Assembly: GCA_965230185.1 (NCBI GenBank)
Contig: OZ245995.1
Span: forward strand, 1,488,001 to 1,552,000
Length of the DNA stretch: 64,000 nucleotides
Source of the DNA: Motiliproteus sp965230185
Lineage (GTDB): Bacteria > Pseudomonadota > Gammaproteobacteria > Pseudomonadales > Balneatricaceae
Direction: 5' to 3'
A model generated the notes under the pieces. The model worked only from the letters and a program-made list of their open reading frames with translations. It was not told the DNA's origin and ran no database searches. A program made the translations under genes and the position numbers. Below are positions 1 to 8,999 of the stretch, piece by piece; within the stretch, counting starts at the first letter, position 1, and every line of letters begins with the position of its first letter.

Positions 1-630
1 ATGATGGATGGCACCTTGCCGGAGACCGCTCACGCCATCTTTATGCTGGCCGATCCGTCCGCCGCCGCGGCGCTGACCGAACCCATGGCCCGGGGTGACG
101 CCGAGGCGCTGCTGGCGCTGGTGCCCGCCGACTTCCGTTCCTCGCTGCTGGAGATGGCTCTGGATCCGGGCGTGCTGGCGATGGCACTGTTGTCCGCCCA
201 TATGATTATCTTCTGGTTGTCCCAGGACAGTAACGTCACCCCACCGGTCTGTCTGACCGCTTTCGCCGCCGCGGCAATCGCCAGGACTCCGCCCATGGCC
301 ACCGGCTTTACCGCCTGGAAGGTTGCCAAGGGGCTCTATATCGTGCCGCTGTTGTTTGCCTACACGCCGCTGATCGGCGGCTCGATGGCGGAGGTGCTGT
401 CGGTGTTTGGCTTCTCGTTGCTGGGTATCTATGCGCTGGCCGCGGCGATGGAAGGGTATCTGGAAGGACCGCTGAATCCGCTGGTACGGTTGCTGGCCGC
501 GCTGATCGGGCTGATGTTGCTGTGGCCTCACGGTTACCTGCTTGTTAATGTAGCGGCCGCGCTCGGTTTTGTGGCGCTGTTCTGGTTGAGCCGCCGCGGC
601 AGCGCGCTGCCGCAACCTGCTGCCGTCTGA
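1..630 (+). CDS. TRAP transporter fused permease, C-terminal part (5' end outside window)
   Basis: The open frame is already running at base 1, so this is the C-terminal part of a larger protein; the ATG at base 1 is probably internal. The translation is almost wholly hydrophobic, with at least four membrane segments, and has the Ser-Asn-Val-Thr-Pro-Pro-Val-Cys stretch and the Thr-Ala-Trp-Lys-Val-Ala-Lys-Gly stretch usual in fused (4TM/12TM, TAXI-type) TRAP permeases. Such permeases import organic acids across the inner membrane using an ion gradient and a periplasmic binding protein, which would lie upstream of the window. The stop is 17 bases before the lhgO start, so the two genes are probably co-transcribed; a 2-hydroxyacid or dicarboxylate substrate is inferred from that. 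Confidence 0.8.
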   Translation: MMDGTLPETAHAIFMLADPSAAAALTEPMARGDAEALLALVPADFRSSLLEMALDPGVLAMALLSAHMIIFWLSQDSNVTPPVCLTAFAAAAIARTPPMATGFTAWKVAKGLYIVPLLFAYTPLIGGSMAEVLSVFGFSLLGIYALAAAMEGYLEGPLNPLVRLLAALIGLMLLWPHGYLLVNVAAALGFVALFWLSRRGSALPQPAAV

Positions 631-647
631 GAGAAATGGAAGGAGCT

Positions 648-1880
648 ATGATTTACGATTACGCAATTATCGGTGGCGGCATTGTCGGCCTGTCCACGGC
701 CTGGCAGCTGCAGCAGCGGTATCCGGACAAACGCATTGTCGTACTGGAAAAAGAGTCGGAATTTGCCAGTCACCAGACCGGCCACAACAGCGGGGTTATC
801 CATGCCGGCGTCTACTATCAGCCCGGCAGCCTGAAAGCCAGATTCTGCCGCGAGGGGGTGGAGGCGACCATCGGCTTCTGCCGGGAGCACGACATTCCGG
901 TGGAGCAGTGTGGAAAGCTGCTGGTGGCCACCAATGATGTCGAGTATGAACGGATGGAAGCGCTGTTCGAGCGTTGCCGCCAGAACGGTATCGAGGTCGA
1001 ATGGCTTGACCAGCAGCAGTTGCGGGCCCGCGAGCCGGAGATCAGTGGCTATGGTGCTATTCTGGTGCCCTCCACCGGTATCGTTGACTATCGCCGGGTG
1101 TGCCGGCAGATGGCGGTCTGCTTCCGTGAACTGGGTGGGGAGACCCGGCTCAACACCGAGCTGGTCGCCGCTATGGAGACCAGCGATCTGGTCACTCTGA
1201 CCACCGTTAATACTGAGTCCGCCGGCTCCGTCGCCGATGCTTCTGAAGCCACGCTGCAGTGCCGCTACCTGATCAGCTGCTCGGGCCTGATGGCGGATCG
1301 GGTCACCCGGATGCTGGGCATCGAGACCGACTTTCAGATCGTGCCGTTCCGGGGCGAGTACTATCGACTGCCGGCCAGTAAGAATGGCATCGTCCGCCAC
1401 CTGATCTATCCCATCCCCGACCCTGATCTGCCGTTTCTGGGAGTGCATCTGACCCGGATGATTGACGGCTCGGTTACGGTCGGACCCAATGCGGTGCAGG
1501 GCTGGAAGCGGGAAGGGTACGGGCGCATCAACTTCAGTCTCCGCGACGTGGCGGATATGATGGGCTTTCCGGGGTTCTGGAAGGTGGCGTTCCGGCACCT
1601 GAAGACCGGGGTGATCGAAACGAAAAATTCCTGGTGGAAGCGGGGTTACCTGAAGCTGGTGCAGAAGTACTGCCCCTCGCTGATCCTGGAGGATCTGCAG
1701 CCGTACCCGGCCGGTGTCCGGGCCCAGGCGGTACTGCGGGACGGCACCCTGGTGCATGATTTTCTGTTTGCCGAAAGCCCGCGATCGCTGCATGTCTGTA
1801 ACGCGCCTTCGCCGGCGGCGACCTCAGCCATTCCCATCGGTAACTACATCGTCGATCAGGTGGCGGCGAAGCAGCACTGA
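648..1880 (+). CDS. lhgO: L-2-hydroxyglutarate oxidase/dehydrogenase
   Basis: FAD-dependent enzyme of the DAO family that oxidises L-2-hydroxyglutarate to 2-oxoglutarate at the membrane, normally passing electrons to quinone. The dinucleotide-binding motif IIGGGIVG lies at residues 7-14, followed by the family-typical segment HQTGHNSGVIHAGVYY near residue 45 and the C-terminal segment with AGVRAQAV. Length (410 aa) fits the family. The start at 648 is preferred over the in-frame ATG at 636 because the family begins directly with the Rossmann strand and AAGGAG lies just before it. Its close spacing to the TRAP permease suggests uptake and oxidation of a 2-hydroxyacid. The usual partner csiD/glaH is not seen in the window. 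Confidence 0.9.
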   Translation: MIYDYAIIGGGIVGLSTAWQLQQRYPDKRIVVLEKESEFASHQTGHNSGVIHAGVYYQPGSLKARFCREGVEATIGFCREHDIPVEQCGKLLVATNDVEYERMEALFERCRQNGIEVEWLDQQQLRAREPEISGYGAILVPSTGIVDYRRVCRQMAVCFRELGGETRLNTELVAAMETSDLVTLTTVNTESAGSVADASEATLQCRYLISCSGLMADRVTRMLGIETDFQIVPFRGEYYRLPASKNGIVRHLIYPIPDPDLPFLGVHLTRMIDGSVTVGPNAVQGWKREGYGRINFSLRDVADMMGFPGFWKVAFRHLKTGVIETKNSWWKRGYLKLVQKYCPSLILEDLQPYPAGVRAQAVLRDGTLVHDFLFAESPRSLHVCNAPSPAATSAIPIGNYIVDQVAAKQH

Positions 1881-1953
1881 TTACCGCCGCAGGGCTGTCT
1901 GAATGACTGGTGCGACTGACAGGCGGCAACCGGAAAATAGAAAAGGAGAGAGT

Positions 1954-2733
1954 ATGGATCTTGGTATCCGCGGCCGTAAGGCCATCGTCTGTGCAGCCTC
2001 GAAGGGGCTGGGCCGGGCCTGTGCCTTCGCTCTGGCCCGGGAAGGGGTGGAGCTGGTGATCAATGCCCGCAGTCCGGAACCGCTGGAGCGGACCGCCGAG
2101 GCGATCCGCCGCGAGACCGGCGTGCCGGTGACTGCCGTCGCCTGTGATATCACCACCGAGGAGGGCCGGGCCGCGGTACTGGCGGCCTGTCCGGAGCCCG
2201 ATATCCTGATCAACAATGCCGGCGGTCCGCCGCCCGGCGATTTCCGTGACTGGGGTGAGGAGGCCTGGCACAGCGCCCTCAACGCCAACATGCTGACTCC
2301 TATCTTTCTGATCAAAGCGGTGGTGGATGGCATGCGCTCCCGCGGCTTCGGCCGCATTATCAATATCACCTCCGGTGCCGTTAAGGCTCCTATCGCGGTA
2401 CTGGGACTGTCCAACGGGGCCCGTACCGGTCTGACCGGCTTTGTGGCCGGGCTGGCCCGGGAAACGGTGGCCGATAACGTTACCATCAATGGCCTGCTGC
2501 CCGGCCCCTTCGAAACCGATCGGCTGAAGACCACCCTGGCCGGGGCGGCTGAAAGGAGCGGTCAGAGTCTGGAGCAGATGACCGAGACCCGCCGCGCCGC
2601 TAATCCGGCCCGCCGTTTCGGTGACCCTGAAGAGTTCGGTGCTACCTGCGCGTTTCTCTGCAGCGACAAGGCCGGTTACCTCAACGGTCAGAATATTCTG
2701 CTGGACGGCGGCGCCTTCCCCGGCACTCTGTAA
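1954..2733 (+). CDS. SDR-family oxidoreductase with non-canonical active site
   Basis: Short-chain dehydrogenase/reductase of 259 aa, related to 3-oxoacyl-ACP reductase-like proteins. Visible: an N-terminal cofactor loop (AASKGLGRA in place of TGxxxGxG), INNAGG near residue 86, and the C-terminal FLCSDKAGYLNGQNILLDGG. Where classical SDRs have Tyr-x-x-x-Lys, this one reads GLSNGARTGL, so the Tyr is replaced by Ser or Leu depending on alignment and the Lys by Arg. An SDR subgroup without a perfect tetrad is known (BKR_like_SDR_like), so this may be a true subfamily and not decay. The start at 1954 has AAAGGAGAG upstream; the in-frame ATG at 1903 has no such site. It sits between lhgO and an MFS gene; the substrate is unknown. 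Confidence 0.85.
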   Translation: MDLGIRGRKAIVCAASKGLGRACAFALAREGVELVINARSPEPLERTAEAIRRETGVPVTAVACDITTEEGRAAVLAACPEPDILINNAGGPPPGDFRDWGEEAWHSALNANMLTPIFLIKAVVDGMRSRGFGRIINITSGAVKAPIAVLGLSNGARTGLTGFVAGLARETVADNVTINGLLPGPFETDRLKTTLAGAAERSGQSLEQMTETRRAANPARRFGDPEEFGATCAFLCSDKAGYLNGQNILLDGGAFPGTL

Positions 2734-2744
2734 CGCGAGGTTGT

Positions 2745-4043
2745 ATGGCGGTAACCCGATCCGGTGCCACGAACACGTGCACCGATGAGACTGTGACGCA
2801 ACCCCGGCTGAGCCTGCGGGTGCTGATTCTGCGGTTGTTTCTGCCCTTCGCGCTGGGCTATTTTCTCTCCTACCTGTACCGGATTATCAATGCGGTGATC
2901 GCGCCGATGCTGCAGCAGGAGGTCGCCATGACCGCCGGTGAGCTGGGGATGGTCAGCGCGGTCTACTTCCTCTGCTTCGCCGCCTTCCAGATACCGCTTG
3001 GCATCCTGCTGGACCGCTATGAACCGCGTAAGGTCGCTGCCGGCCTGCTGCTGTTCGCGGTGGCGGGCGCCCTGGTGTTTGCCGGTTCCGAGTCGGTCGG
3101 CGGCCTGCTGCTGGGACGGGGACTGATCGGCCTCGGCGTCTCCGCCTGTCTGATGGCGGCCTTTAAGGCCTATGTGATCTGGTTCTCGCCGCGCCGGCTG
3201 CCGCTGGTCAACGGTCTGCAGCTGGCCAGCGGCGGTCTTGGCGCGCTGATGGCGACCTCGCCGGTGGAGGCGCTGCTGAATTACACCGACTGGCGCGGAC
3301 TGTTTGTCGGTCTCGGCGTGCTGACCCTGCTGGCCAGCCTGCTGGTGTTTACCCTGGTTCCGTCCTCGGCCCGCCAGCGTGACGGTGCCTCGCTGCTGCA
3401 GCAGCTGAAAGGGACCTGGCAGGTGTTTGTTTCGCCGGCGTTCTACTACCGGGCCCCGGCCAGCGTTCTTCTCTCCTCCTCCTTCACGGCGCTGCAGGGA
3501 CTGTGGATCGGTCTGTGGCTGAAGGATATCGAAGGGCAGAGTTCGGTGCTGCTGGCCAACAGCCTGTTCTGGCTGGCGGCCGGTATGGTGGCCGGCTATA
3601 TCCTGCTGGGCTGGCTGTCAGAACGGCTGCAGGGGTTGGGATTTGCGCCGTCGTCGGTCTGCCTGACCGGTATGGGGCTGTTTCTGCTGACCGAAGTGCT
3701 GATCTTTGCACTGCCGGACAGCACACCGCTGCTATTGTGGATCTGCTTCGGTTTCTTCGGTACTTCGGCGACGCTGATGTTTGCGGTGATGGCTCAGCAG
3801 TTTCCGGCCCGTCTCAGCGGCCGGGTCAGCACCACCCTCAATCTGCTGATCTTCCTCGGCGCCTTTGCCCTGCAGTGGGGCATCGGCCTGCTGATCGGCC
3901 TGTGGAGCGAGACCCCGGCCGGCGGTTATCCGTTGCAGGCCTACCAGTTTGCCCTGCTGGTCTGCGCACTGCTTCAGGGGCTCAGTCTGCTCTGGTATCT
4001 GTGGGGCATGCGGCGGATGAAACTACTATCTACCGGGGAATAA
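2745..4043 (+). CDS. MFS transporter
   Basis: Inner-membrane carrier of 432 aa with about twelve hydrophobic segments in two halves joined by a loop near residues 205-225. The loop between helices 2 and 3 carries GILLDRYEPRK, the major-facilitator signature (G-x-x-x-D-R). A soluble N-terminal tail of about 25 residues precedes helix 1. The gene starts 11 bases after the SDR stop, with GAGG just upstream, so it is in the same transcription unit. It probably moves a small anion or metabolite handled by the upstream oxidoreductases, but the sequence does not reveal the substrate or direction. Confidence 0.85.
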   Translation: MAVTRSGATNTCTDETVTQPRLSLRVLILRLFLPFALGYFLSYLYRIINAVIAPMLQQEVAMTAGELGMVSAVYFLCFAAFQIPLGILLDRYEPRKVAAGLLLFAVAGALVFAGSESVGGLLLGRGLIGLGVSACLMAAFKAYVIWFSPRRLPLVNGLQLASGGLGALMATSPVEALLNYTDWRGLFVGLGVLTLLASLLVFTLVPSSARQRDGASLLQQLKGTWQVFVSPAFYYRAPASVLLSSSFTALQGLWIGLWLKDIEGQSSVLLANSLFWLAAGMVAGYILLGWLSERLQGLGFAPSSVCLTGMGLFLLTEVLIFALPDSTPLLLWICFGFFGTSATLMFAVMAQQFPARLSGRVSTTLNLLIFLGAFALQWGIGLLIGLWSETPAGGYPLQAYQFALLVCALLQGLSLLWYLWGMRRMKLLSTGE

Positions 4044-4127
4044 TCACAATCGGCAGCCTTTTTGCATTGCAATAATCTGTTGCCGGTGAGCAACGCTGTA
4101 ACCTGGCTCCGGAGTAAAGAGATTGTG

Positions 4128-4772
4128 ATGAAAACCAGTGCTGTCATCGTAGCGTCCCATCCCCTGTTCAGAATGGCGGTCGCCGATCTGCTGAGAAAAC
4201 AGAAGCTGTCGACGATCAGCGAAGAAACCTCCACCGACGCCCTGTTTTTAGGCTACTTCAGCGATACCGACCTGCTGGTGATCTGCGTGGAGGAGGATGA
4301 TACGGCGCTGATCGACCGGCTGATAGGCCGTTCGCGACTGATACCGGCGTCGGTGGTGCTGTTCACCCCGGTCTTTGGTAAGCGCCATGCCCAGCTGCTG
4401 CGCCAGCAACGGGTGGATCTCTGTCTGCCGCTGGCCGTGCCCTGTTCTGTGGCAGAGGAGTATCTGCGGCGGCTGCTTGCACCAGGATGGGGCGACGGTG
4501 GTGAAAAGGCGATTGCGGACCGGCGCCTGAGTGATCGCTTTATGCCGGATCTGACCGACCTCTCCAACAACGAGCGTCGCGTGCTGTATCATCTGCAGCA
4601 GGGGCTCAGCAACCAGGCTATTGCCGAACGGATGAATGTTCAGCCCAACACAGTGAAGGTGCATCTCTCCAGGGCTTGTCGCAAGGCGGGCTTTATCAGC
4701 CGCACCCAGGCGGCGCAGACCACCCGGGATTTTCTCAGCTGCGGGCGGGGTCTGCACTATCGGGTGGCATAA
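4128..4772 (+). CDS. LuxR-family DNA-binding response-regulator-like protein
   Basis: Transcription regulator of about 214 aa. The C-terminal half has a full LuxR/FixJ helix-turn-helix: LSNNERRVLYHLQQGLSN followed by AIAERMNVQPNTVKVHLSRA. The N-terminal 120 residues have a receiver-like pattern (VIVASHPLFRMAVADLL at the start), but the stretch expected to carry the phospho-acceptor reads LLVICVEEDD, so phosphorylation at a standard Asp is doubtful. The start at 4128 is chosen because the receiver fold begins there; an in-frame ATG at 4062 would add 22 residues without family character. It follows the MFS gene by 84 bases and may control the upstream metabolic cluster, which is inference from position. 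Confidence 0.82.
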   Translation: MKTSAVIVASHPLFRMAVADLLRKQKLSTISEETSTDALFLGYFSDTDLLVICVEEDDTALIDRLIGRSRLIPASVVLFTPVFGKRHAQLLRQQRVDLCLPLAVPCSVAEEYLRRLLAPGWGDGGEKAIADRRLSDRFMPDLTDLSNNERRVLYHLQQGLSNQAIAERMNVQPNTVKVHLSRACRKAGFISRTQAAQTTRDFLSCGRGLHYRVA

Positions 4773-4924
4773 GGGGACGGATTTCACCATGCGGTGACGG
4801 TTTTCATCAAACTGTCCCGGCCGGTAACCTACACTGCGGTTGGTGGCGGGGAGGTTGTTACTGCTCCTCGCTGTTCGTTGAGCCCGAATAACCCTGAATA
4901 ACTCAGTCAGCAGGAAATATCTGA

Positions 4925-6361
4925 ATGTATCGTCGAACCAAGATCGTAACCACCCTGGGACCCGCCACCGACCGGGATGACAATCTGGAAAAAATTATCC
5001 GCGCCGGTGCCAATACCGTACGGATGAACTTCTCCCACGGTTCGGCGCAGGATCATATCGAACGGGCCCGCCAGGTGCGGGAGATAGCAGCCCGGCTGGA
5101 TACCCATGTGGCCATCCTCGGTGACTTGCAGGGGCCGAAAATCCGTATCTCTACCTTCAGAAACGACCGCATCGAACTGGCGGCCGGAGACAGCTTTATC
5201 CTCGACGGCAGGCTGGCGGCCGGTGAGGGCGATCAGCAGCGGGTGGGGCTCGACTACAGGGAACTGGCCCGGGATCTCAATCCCGGTGACGTGCTGCTGC
5301 TGGATGACGGCCGGGTACGGCTGGAAGTGACTGCCGTTAAAGGGGCGGAGGTACATACCCGGGTAACGGTGCCGGGTCCACTGTCCAACAACAAGGGCAT
5401 CAACAAGCTCGGCGGCGGGCTGTCGGCGGCGGCGCTGACCGACAAGGACAAAGCGGACATCCGTACCGCGGCGGAGATCGGTGTCGACTATCTGGCCATC
5501 TCTTTCCCCCGTAACGGCGCCGATATGGATTACGCCCGCAAGCTGGCCACCGAAGCCGGCCTCGACGCCCGACTGGTGGCCAAGGTGGAGCGGGCGGAAA
5601 CGGTGGCCAGCCCGGAAGCGATCGACGAGATCATTCTTGCCTCCGATGCGGTAATGGTGGCCCGGGGCGATCTCGGTGTCGAGATCGGCGACGCCGAGCT
5701 GATGGGAGTACAGAAGCGACTGATCCGTCGCGCCCGTCAGCTCAATCGCTCGGTGATCACCGCCACCCAGATGATGGAGTCGATGATTACCAGCCCCATG
5801 CCGACCCGCGCCGAAGTGATGGACGTGGCCAACGCAGTGCTGGACGGCACCGACGCGGTAATGCTGTCAGGAGAAACCGCCGCCGGTCAGTACCCGGTGG
5901 AAACGGTGGAAGCCATGGCCGAGGTCTGTATCGGCGCCGAGAAGCACCCCAGCGTCAACGTCTCCCGTCACCGTATGGACAAGGAGTTCAGCGATATCAC
6001 CGAGACCGTGGCCATGGCCACCATGTACGCCGCCAACCACCTGCGCGGGGTTAAGGCGATCGTGGCGCTGACCGAATCCGGTAAGACCCCGCTGCTGCTG
6101 TCGCGGATCAGCTCCGGGCTGCCGATATTCTCCCTTTCCCGCCACCAGAGCACCCTGACCCGCACCGCGCTGTATCGGGGCGTCTATCCCGTGCGCTTCG
6201 CCTTCCGCGCCGGCGATATTACCGAAGTGGCCGAACAGGCCCTGAGCAGCCTGAAGGCCCTGGGTTATCTCGAAACCGGAGACCTGGTGCTGCTGACCCA
6301 CGGTGACGAGTATGCTGCCGCCGGCGGCACCAACAGCTGTAAGGTGGTGACTGTAAGCTGA
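4925..6361 (+). CDS. pyk: Pyruvate kinase
   Basis: Converts phosphoenolpyruvate and ADP to pyruvate and ATP, the last step of glycolysis. The 478-aa product starts with RRTKIVTTLGPAT, has VRMNFSHG near residue 34 and GDLQGPKIR near residue 66, and contains the catalytic segment TATQMMESMITSPMPTRAEV with DGTDAVMLSGETA. The allosteric C-terminal domain is present to HGDEYAAAGGTNSCKV. Length is normal. The gene appears to be a single unit, with 150 bases before it and a strand-parallel lipoprotein gene after it. Whether it is a PykA or PykF type cannot be decided by eye. Confidence 0.96.
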   Translation: MYRRTKIVTTLGPATDRDDNLEKIIRAGANTVRMNFSHGSAQDHIERARQVREIAARLDTHVAILGDLQGPKIRISTFRNDRIELAAGDSFILDGRLAAGEGDQQRVGLDYRELARDLNPGDVLLLDDGRVRLEVTAVKGAEVHTRVTVPGPLSNNKGINKLGGGLSAAALTDKDKADIRTAAEIGVDYLAISFPRNGADMDYARKLATEAGLDARLVAKVERAETVASPEAIDEIILASDAVMVARGDLGVEIGDAELMGVQKRLIRRARQLNRSVITATQMMESMITSPMPTRAEVMDVANAVLDGTDAVMLSGETAAGQYPVETVEAMAEVCIGAEKHPSVNVSRHRMDKEFSDITETVAMATMYAANHLRGVKAIVALTESGKTPLLLSRISSGLPIFSLSRHQSTLTRTALYRGVYPVRFAFRAGDITEVAEQALSSLKALGYLETGDLVLLTHGDEYAAAGGTNSCKVVTVS

Positions 6362-6469
6362 GCAGGTTCGTGATGCTGGTGTGATTGCATCCGTGTAGAG
6401 ACGGGCAACTGACGAATCAGCAGGACCCTCGGTGGACCACGGACTTTGATGGTGTTAAAGGGATTTTTT

Positions 6470-7036
6470 ATGACCAGACTGATTTGTGTCCTGACATTCT
6501 TTGCGACACTTTATGGCTGCTCCATTGAAGAACACAACCGTAAGTCCATAATCGAAAGAGGGGAGAGCATCAGTGAATTGCAGAAAACACTGGAGTCCGA
6601 TCTCGGGTCCGTCATTACTCGGGAATCCGACTCGATAAAGATTTTCGTTCCAAAAGATAAGATGATTTTTTATTTTGCTCCGGAAAATCATCACGCTAAT
6701 CCGAGCATTATCATACATGAGGATCCGGAGAAGGCTGAAAACAGCTGGTGGCGCTGGAGATCGGGGGCCGAAAAAGAAGACTTCAACGACTGGTTTTTTG
6801 AGTTCTGGAAGAAAAGGTCTTCCAGAACCTTCCAGTGTTCAGATTATTCATTCCCATGGCATCCTCAGGGTTCCGTTGAAGGGGCGTGCTTCAGTTACAG
6901 AACCGAGATAGACAGGTACTATCGGGATGGGTATCTGGATGTCTCTTTTGATATGTATAAAAGATGCCGATGCTGGAAAGATCTCAGTAAGAAAGCCAGT
7001 AAAAAGGAGTGGCATTTATTGAGTATTAATCCATGA
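6470..7036 (+). CDS. Hypothetical lipoprotein of AT-richer composition
   Basis: Product of 188 aa not recognised. The N-terminus is a short signal peptide ending in LYGC, a good lipobox, so it is probably a lipid-anchored envelope protein. The rest is charged and aromatic-rich, with several Trp residues and four Cys residues in the C-terminal part (around FQCSDYS, GACFSY and RCRCWKD). The start at 6470 has AAAGGGA six bases upstream; an in-frame ATG lies at 6446. Base composition is clearly more AT-rich than all neighbours, with many AAA, ATT and TTT codons, which suggests recent acquisition. No neighbour shares its composition. Confidence 0.7.
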   Translation: MTRLICVLTFFATLYGCSIEEHNRKSIIERGESISELQKTLESDLGSVITRESDSIKIFVPKDKMIFYFAPENHHANPSIIIHEDPEKAENSWWRWRSGAEKEDFNDWFFEFWKKRSSRTFQCSDYSFPWHPQGSVEGACFSYRTEIDRYYRDGYLDVSFDMYKRCRCWKDLSKKASKKEWHLLSINP

Positions 7037-7128
7037 GATTTATCAACTGGCACCAAAATCAGAGATCAGTCCTCATTCAGTGCAGTTAGTTAGTAAGATG
7101 CTGTGGCCGGTTGACAGCGTTGCCCGCT

Positions 7129-8649
7129 TTAAAGCCGCTGTCCGGTAACGACCCGGTTACGGCCGGTGTTCTTGGCGGCGTAGAGCAGTTTGTCCGCACG
7201 GCTGAACATCTCTCTGGAATCTTCGCCGGTCTGGTACTGGGTGACTCCGAAACTGGCGGTCAGCGGTGAGCCGTGGTTGAATCGGTAACGCTCGATATAT
7301 TGCCGCAGCGTCTCCGCCAGCTGTCCCGCTCCCTTTATATCGGATTCATCACAGACAATCAGGAACTCCTCGCCACCCCAGCGGCCCGCCGTGTCGCTGG
7401 CCCGAATTCGTTCGGTCAGAATAGTGCCAAACTCCTGAAGCACCCGATCCCCTGCTGCGTGACCGTGGGTATCGTTGATCGCTTTGAAGTTGTCGATATC
7501 GATCAGGATGAGGGAGAAGGGGCGATCATGCCGTACGGCTTTGCTGACAAGTTCCTGAATCCTGTCCTCTGTTGAGTGCCGGTTAGGGATTCCGGTCAGG
7601 TGATCGGTGCTGGACAGCTGCTCCAGTTCCTGGTTTTTCTGGCTCAGTTCGGAAGCCATGGCCTCCCGCCTGCGGATCTGTCCGTATAACATGATAAACA
7701 GGCCGAACAGGGTCATGCTGATCAGCACGGAGATAATACCGATAGCGACCGCATCCTGCTTCCAGCCACTCAGCAGAGTATCCTCCCGGGTGCTGATACA
7801 GATATAGATGGGATGAGAACTGGCGAAGCGACAGTTCAGCAGCACGTTGGATTTCGAGATATGACTGTACATGCGCAGCGAGGCCTGCGGCAGTCGCTGT
7901 TGCAGAAACGGCTGTATAGCCGGATTTCGCCCGAACACCTTGCCGATCATTTCATCCTTTGCCGGATGGCGCATCAGCAAGGTGGAGTCTTCCCGTAGCA
8001 GGCTGACGTAGCTGCCTTGCTGCAGATCCAGCGAATCGTAAAAGGTGCTGAAATACTCGGGTACCAGTGACACCACAACGACACCGCCGAATTCGCCGTC
8101 CGCTGAGGGCAGGCGGCGGGCAACATTCAGCAGCCACTGGTTGGGATCGCTCCGTCTGCGAACCGGTACATCGATATACATCTGCTTGTCAGGGCTGTCC
8201 CGTAACGCCTGGAAGTAGGCTCGATGAGCAAAATTGGGACGACTGGACGGATAGCGGAAGGTGGTAGCCATTGGCGTACCTTCGGCGTCCAGGACCGAGA
8301 GTGCCCGTATATGCGGCATACCGGTGATGTAGGAATTGAGCAGATCGTAGAGTCCCCGCTCATCATTAGCGGCCAGAAACCGGCCGTCTTCCAGGGCCGT
8401 GACCGTGGCTCGCAGCAGGATATCCGCACTATCGTAGATACGGGCGGTCTGTTCGAGCAGAAGGATATTATATCGCCGTGCGTTATCGATGCCGCCGGCC
8501 AGCAGAGATTCGCGTTTTCCGTGGAGGTAGAGCGCTGTGCTGACAAGGATTGCCAAAGAAATCAGCAGTCCGAGTGTCAGTATTCGCCGACTGAGCCGCT
8601 GAGAGGGGCCTCTGGATCGTTTCTCTGTATTTTCTGTCTGTGACTGCAT
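7129..8649 (-). CDS. Membrane diguanylate cyclase with periplasmic sensor domain
   Basis: Makes cyclic di-GMP from GTP. About 506 aa: a first membrane helix near residues 25-45, a periplasmic region of some 240 residues with Cache-type features, a second helix near residues 298-320, a short coiled segment and a C-terminal GGDEF domain. The active-site loop reads GRWGGEEFLIV (GGEEF, an active variant) near residue 424. An RASD motif lies five residues before it, matching the inhibitory I-site RxxD, so product inhibition is likely. The domain opens with STDHLTGIPNRHSTE, as usual. The in-frame ATG at 8661 would add four residues. It stands alone; its ligand is unknown. Confidence 0.9.
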   Translation of the reverse strand: MQSQTENTEKRSRGPSQRLSRRILTLGLLISLAILVSTALYLHGKRESLLAGGIDNARRYNILLLEQTARIYDSADILLRATVTALEDGRFLAANDERGLYDLLNSYITGMPHIRALSVLDAEGTPMATTFRYPSSRPNFAHRAYFQALRDSPDKQMYIDVPVRRRSDPNQWLLNVARRLPSADGEFGGVVVVSLVPEYFSTFYDSLDLQQGSYVSLLREDSTLLMRHPAKDEMIGKVFGRNPAIQPFLQQRLPQASLRMYSHISKSNVLLNCRFASSHPIYICISTREDTLLSGWKQDAVAIGIISVLISMTLFGLFIMLYGQIRRREAMASELSQKNQELEQLSSTDHLTGIPNRHSTEDRIQELVSKAVRHDRPFSLILIDIDNFKAINDTHGHAAGDRVLQEFGTILTERIRASDTAGRWGGEEFLIVCDESDIKGAGQLAETLRQYIERYRFNHGSPLTASFGVTQYQTGEDSREMFSRADKLLYAAKNTGRNRVVTGQRL

Positions 8650-8941
8650 GCAATCGGCCAATAAGCCAGCTCCCCCAATGGGCGCTGAAGATTATCGTCC
8701 TTGATTCAGTCTTCTCTTAATCCATGCTCATAGTATTGGATTTTCTAATTTAAGGGTAGCCGTAAATTTCTCTGTAAGTAACGGTTTATAAAAGTGATAT
8801 TCCGCAGCTGGGAAGGGAGGGATTGCAGAGCGGTGAGAGGACGCTCCGAATCTGTCCGCCAATACCGGCGATAATGTTTCGATAGCCGGTAATGGACAGA
8901 CAGAGCGGTCAGGATGAAGTCATTGCAAGCGATTAAAGAAA
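8650..8941. other. Intergenic region before the diguanylate cyclase gene
   Basis: AT-rich stretch between the start of the cyclase gene and the terminator of the next gene. It should hold the cyclase promoter on the minus strand. I see no convincing gene: a 77-codon frame on the minus strand (8745-8978) has no ribosome-binding site and runs through the terminator hairpin. Confidence 0.4.
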
Positions 8942-8983
8942 CGGCAGTTGCAACTCTGGCCGGTGTCGGAGTTGCCACTGCCG
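8930..8983 (-). terminator. Rho-independent terminator of the Ca-loop protein gene
   Basis: Inverted repeat with 14-base arms at 8942-8955 and 8970-8983 (one mismatch) around a 14-base loop. Read on the minus strand it is followed directly by TTTCTTTAAT. It lies 17 bases past the stop of the gene ending at 9000. Confidence 0.75.
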
Positions 8984-8999
8984 CACTGTCCCGGCTTTT

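Noticed and set aside
534..1793. Long minus-strand open frame (419 codons) opposite lhgO
   Set aside because: It is the antisense of a clear FAD enzyme gene, has no family features and reflects GC-rich codon usage on the other strand.
3503..4075. Plus-strand 190-codon frame inside the MFS gene
   Set aside because: Out-of-frame reading of the MFS gene; Arg/Gly/Pro-rich without domains.
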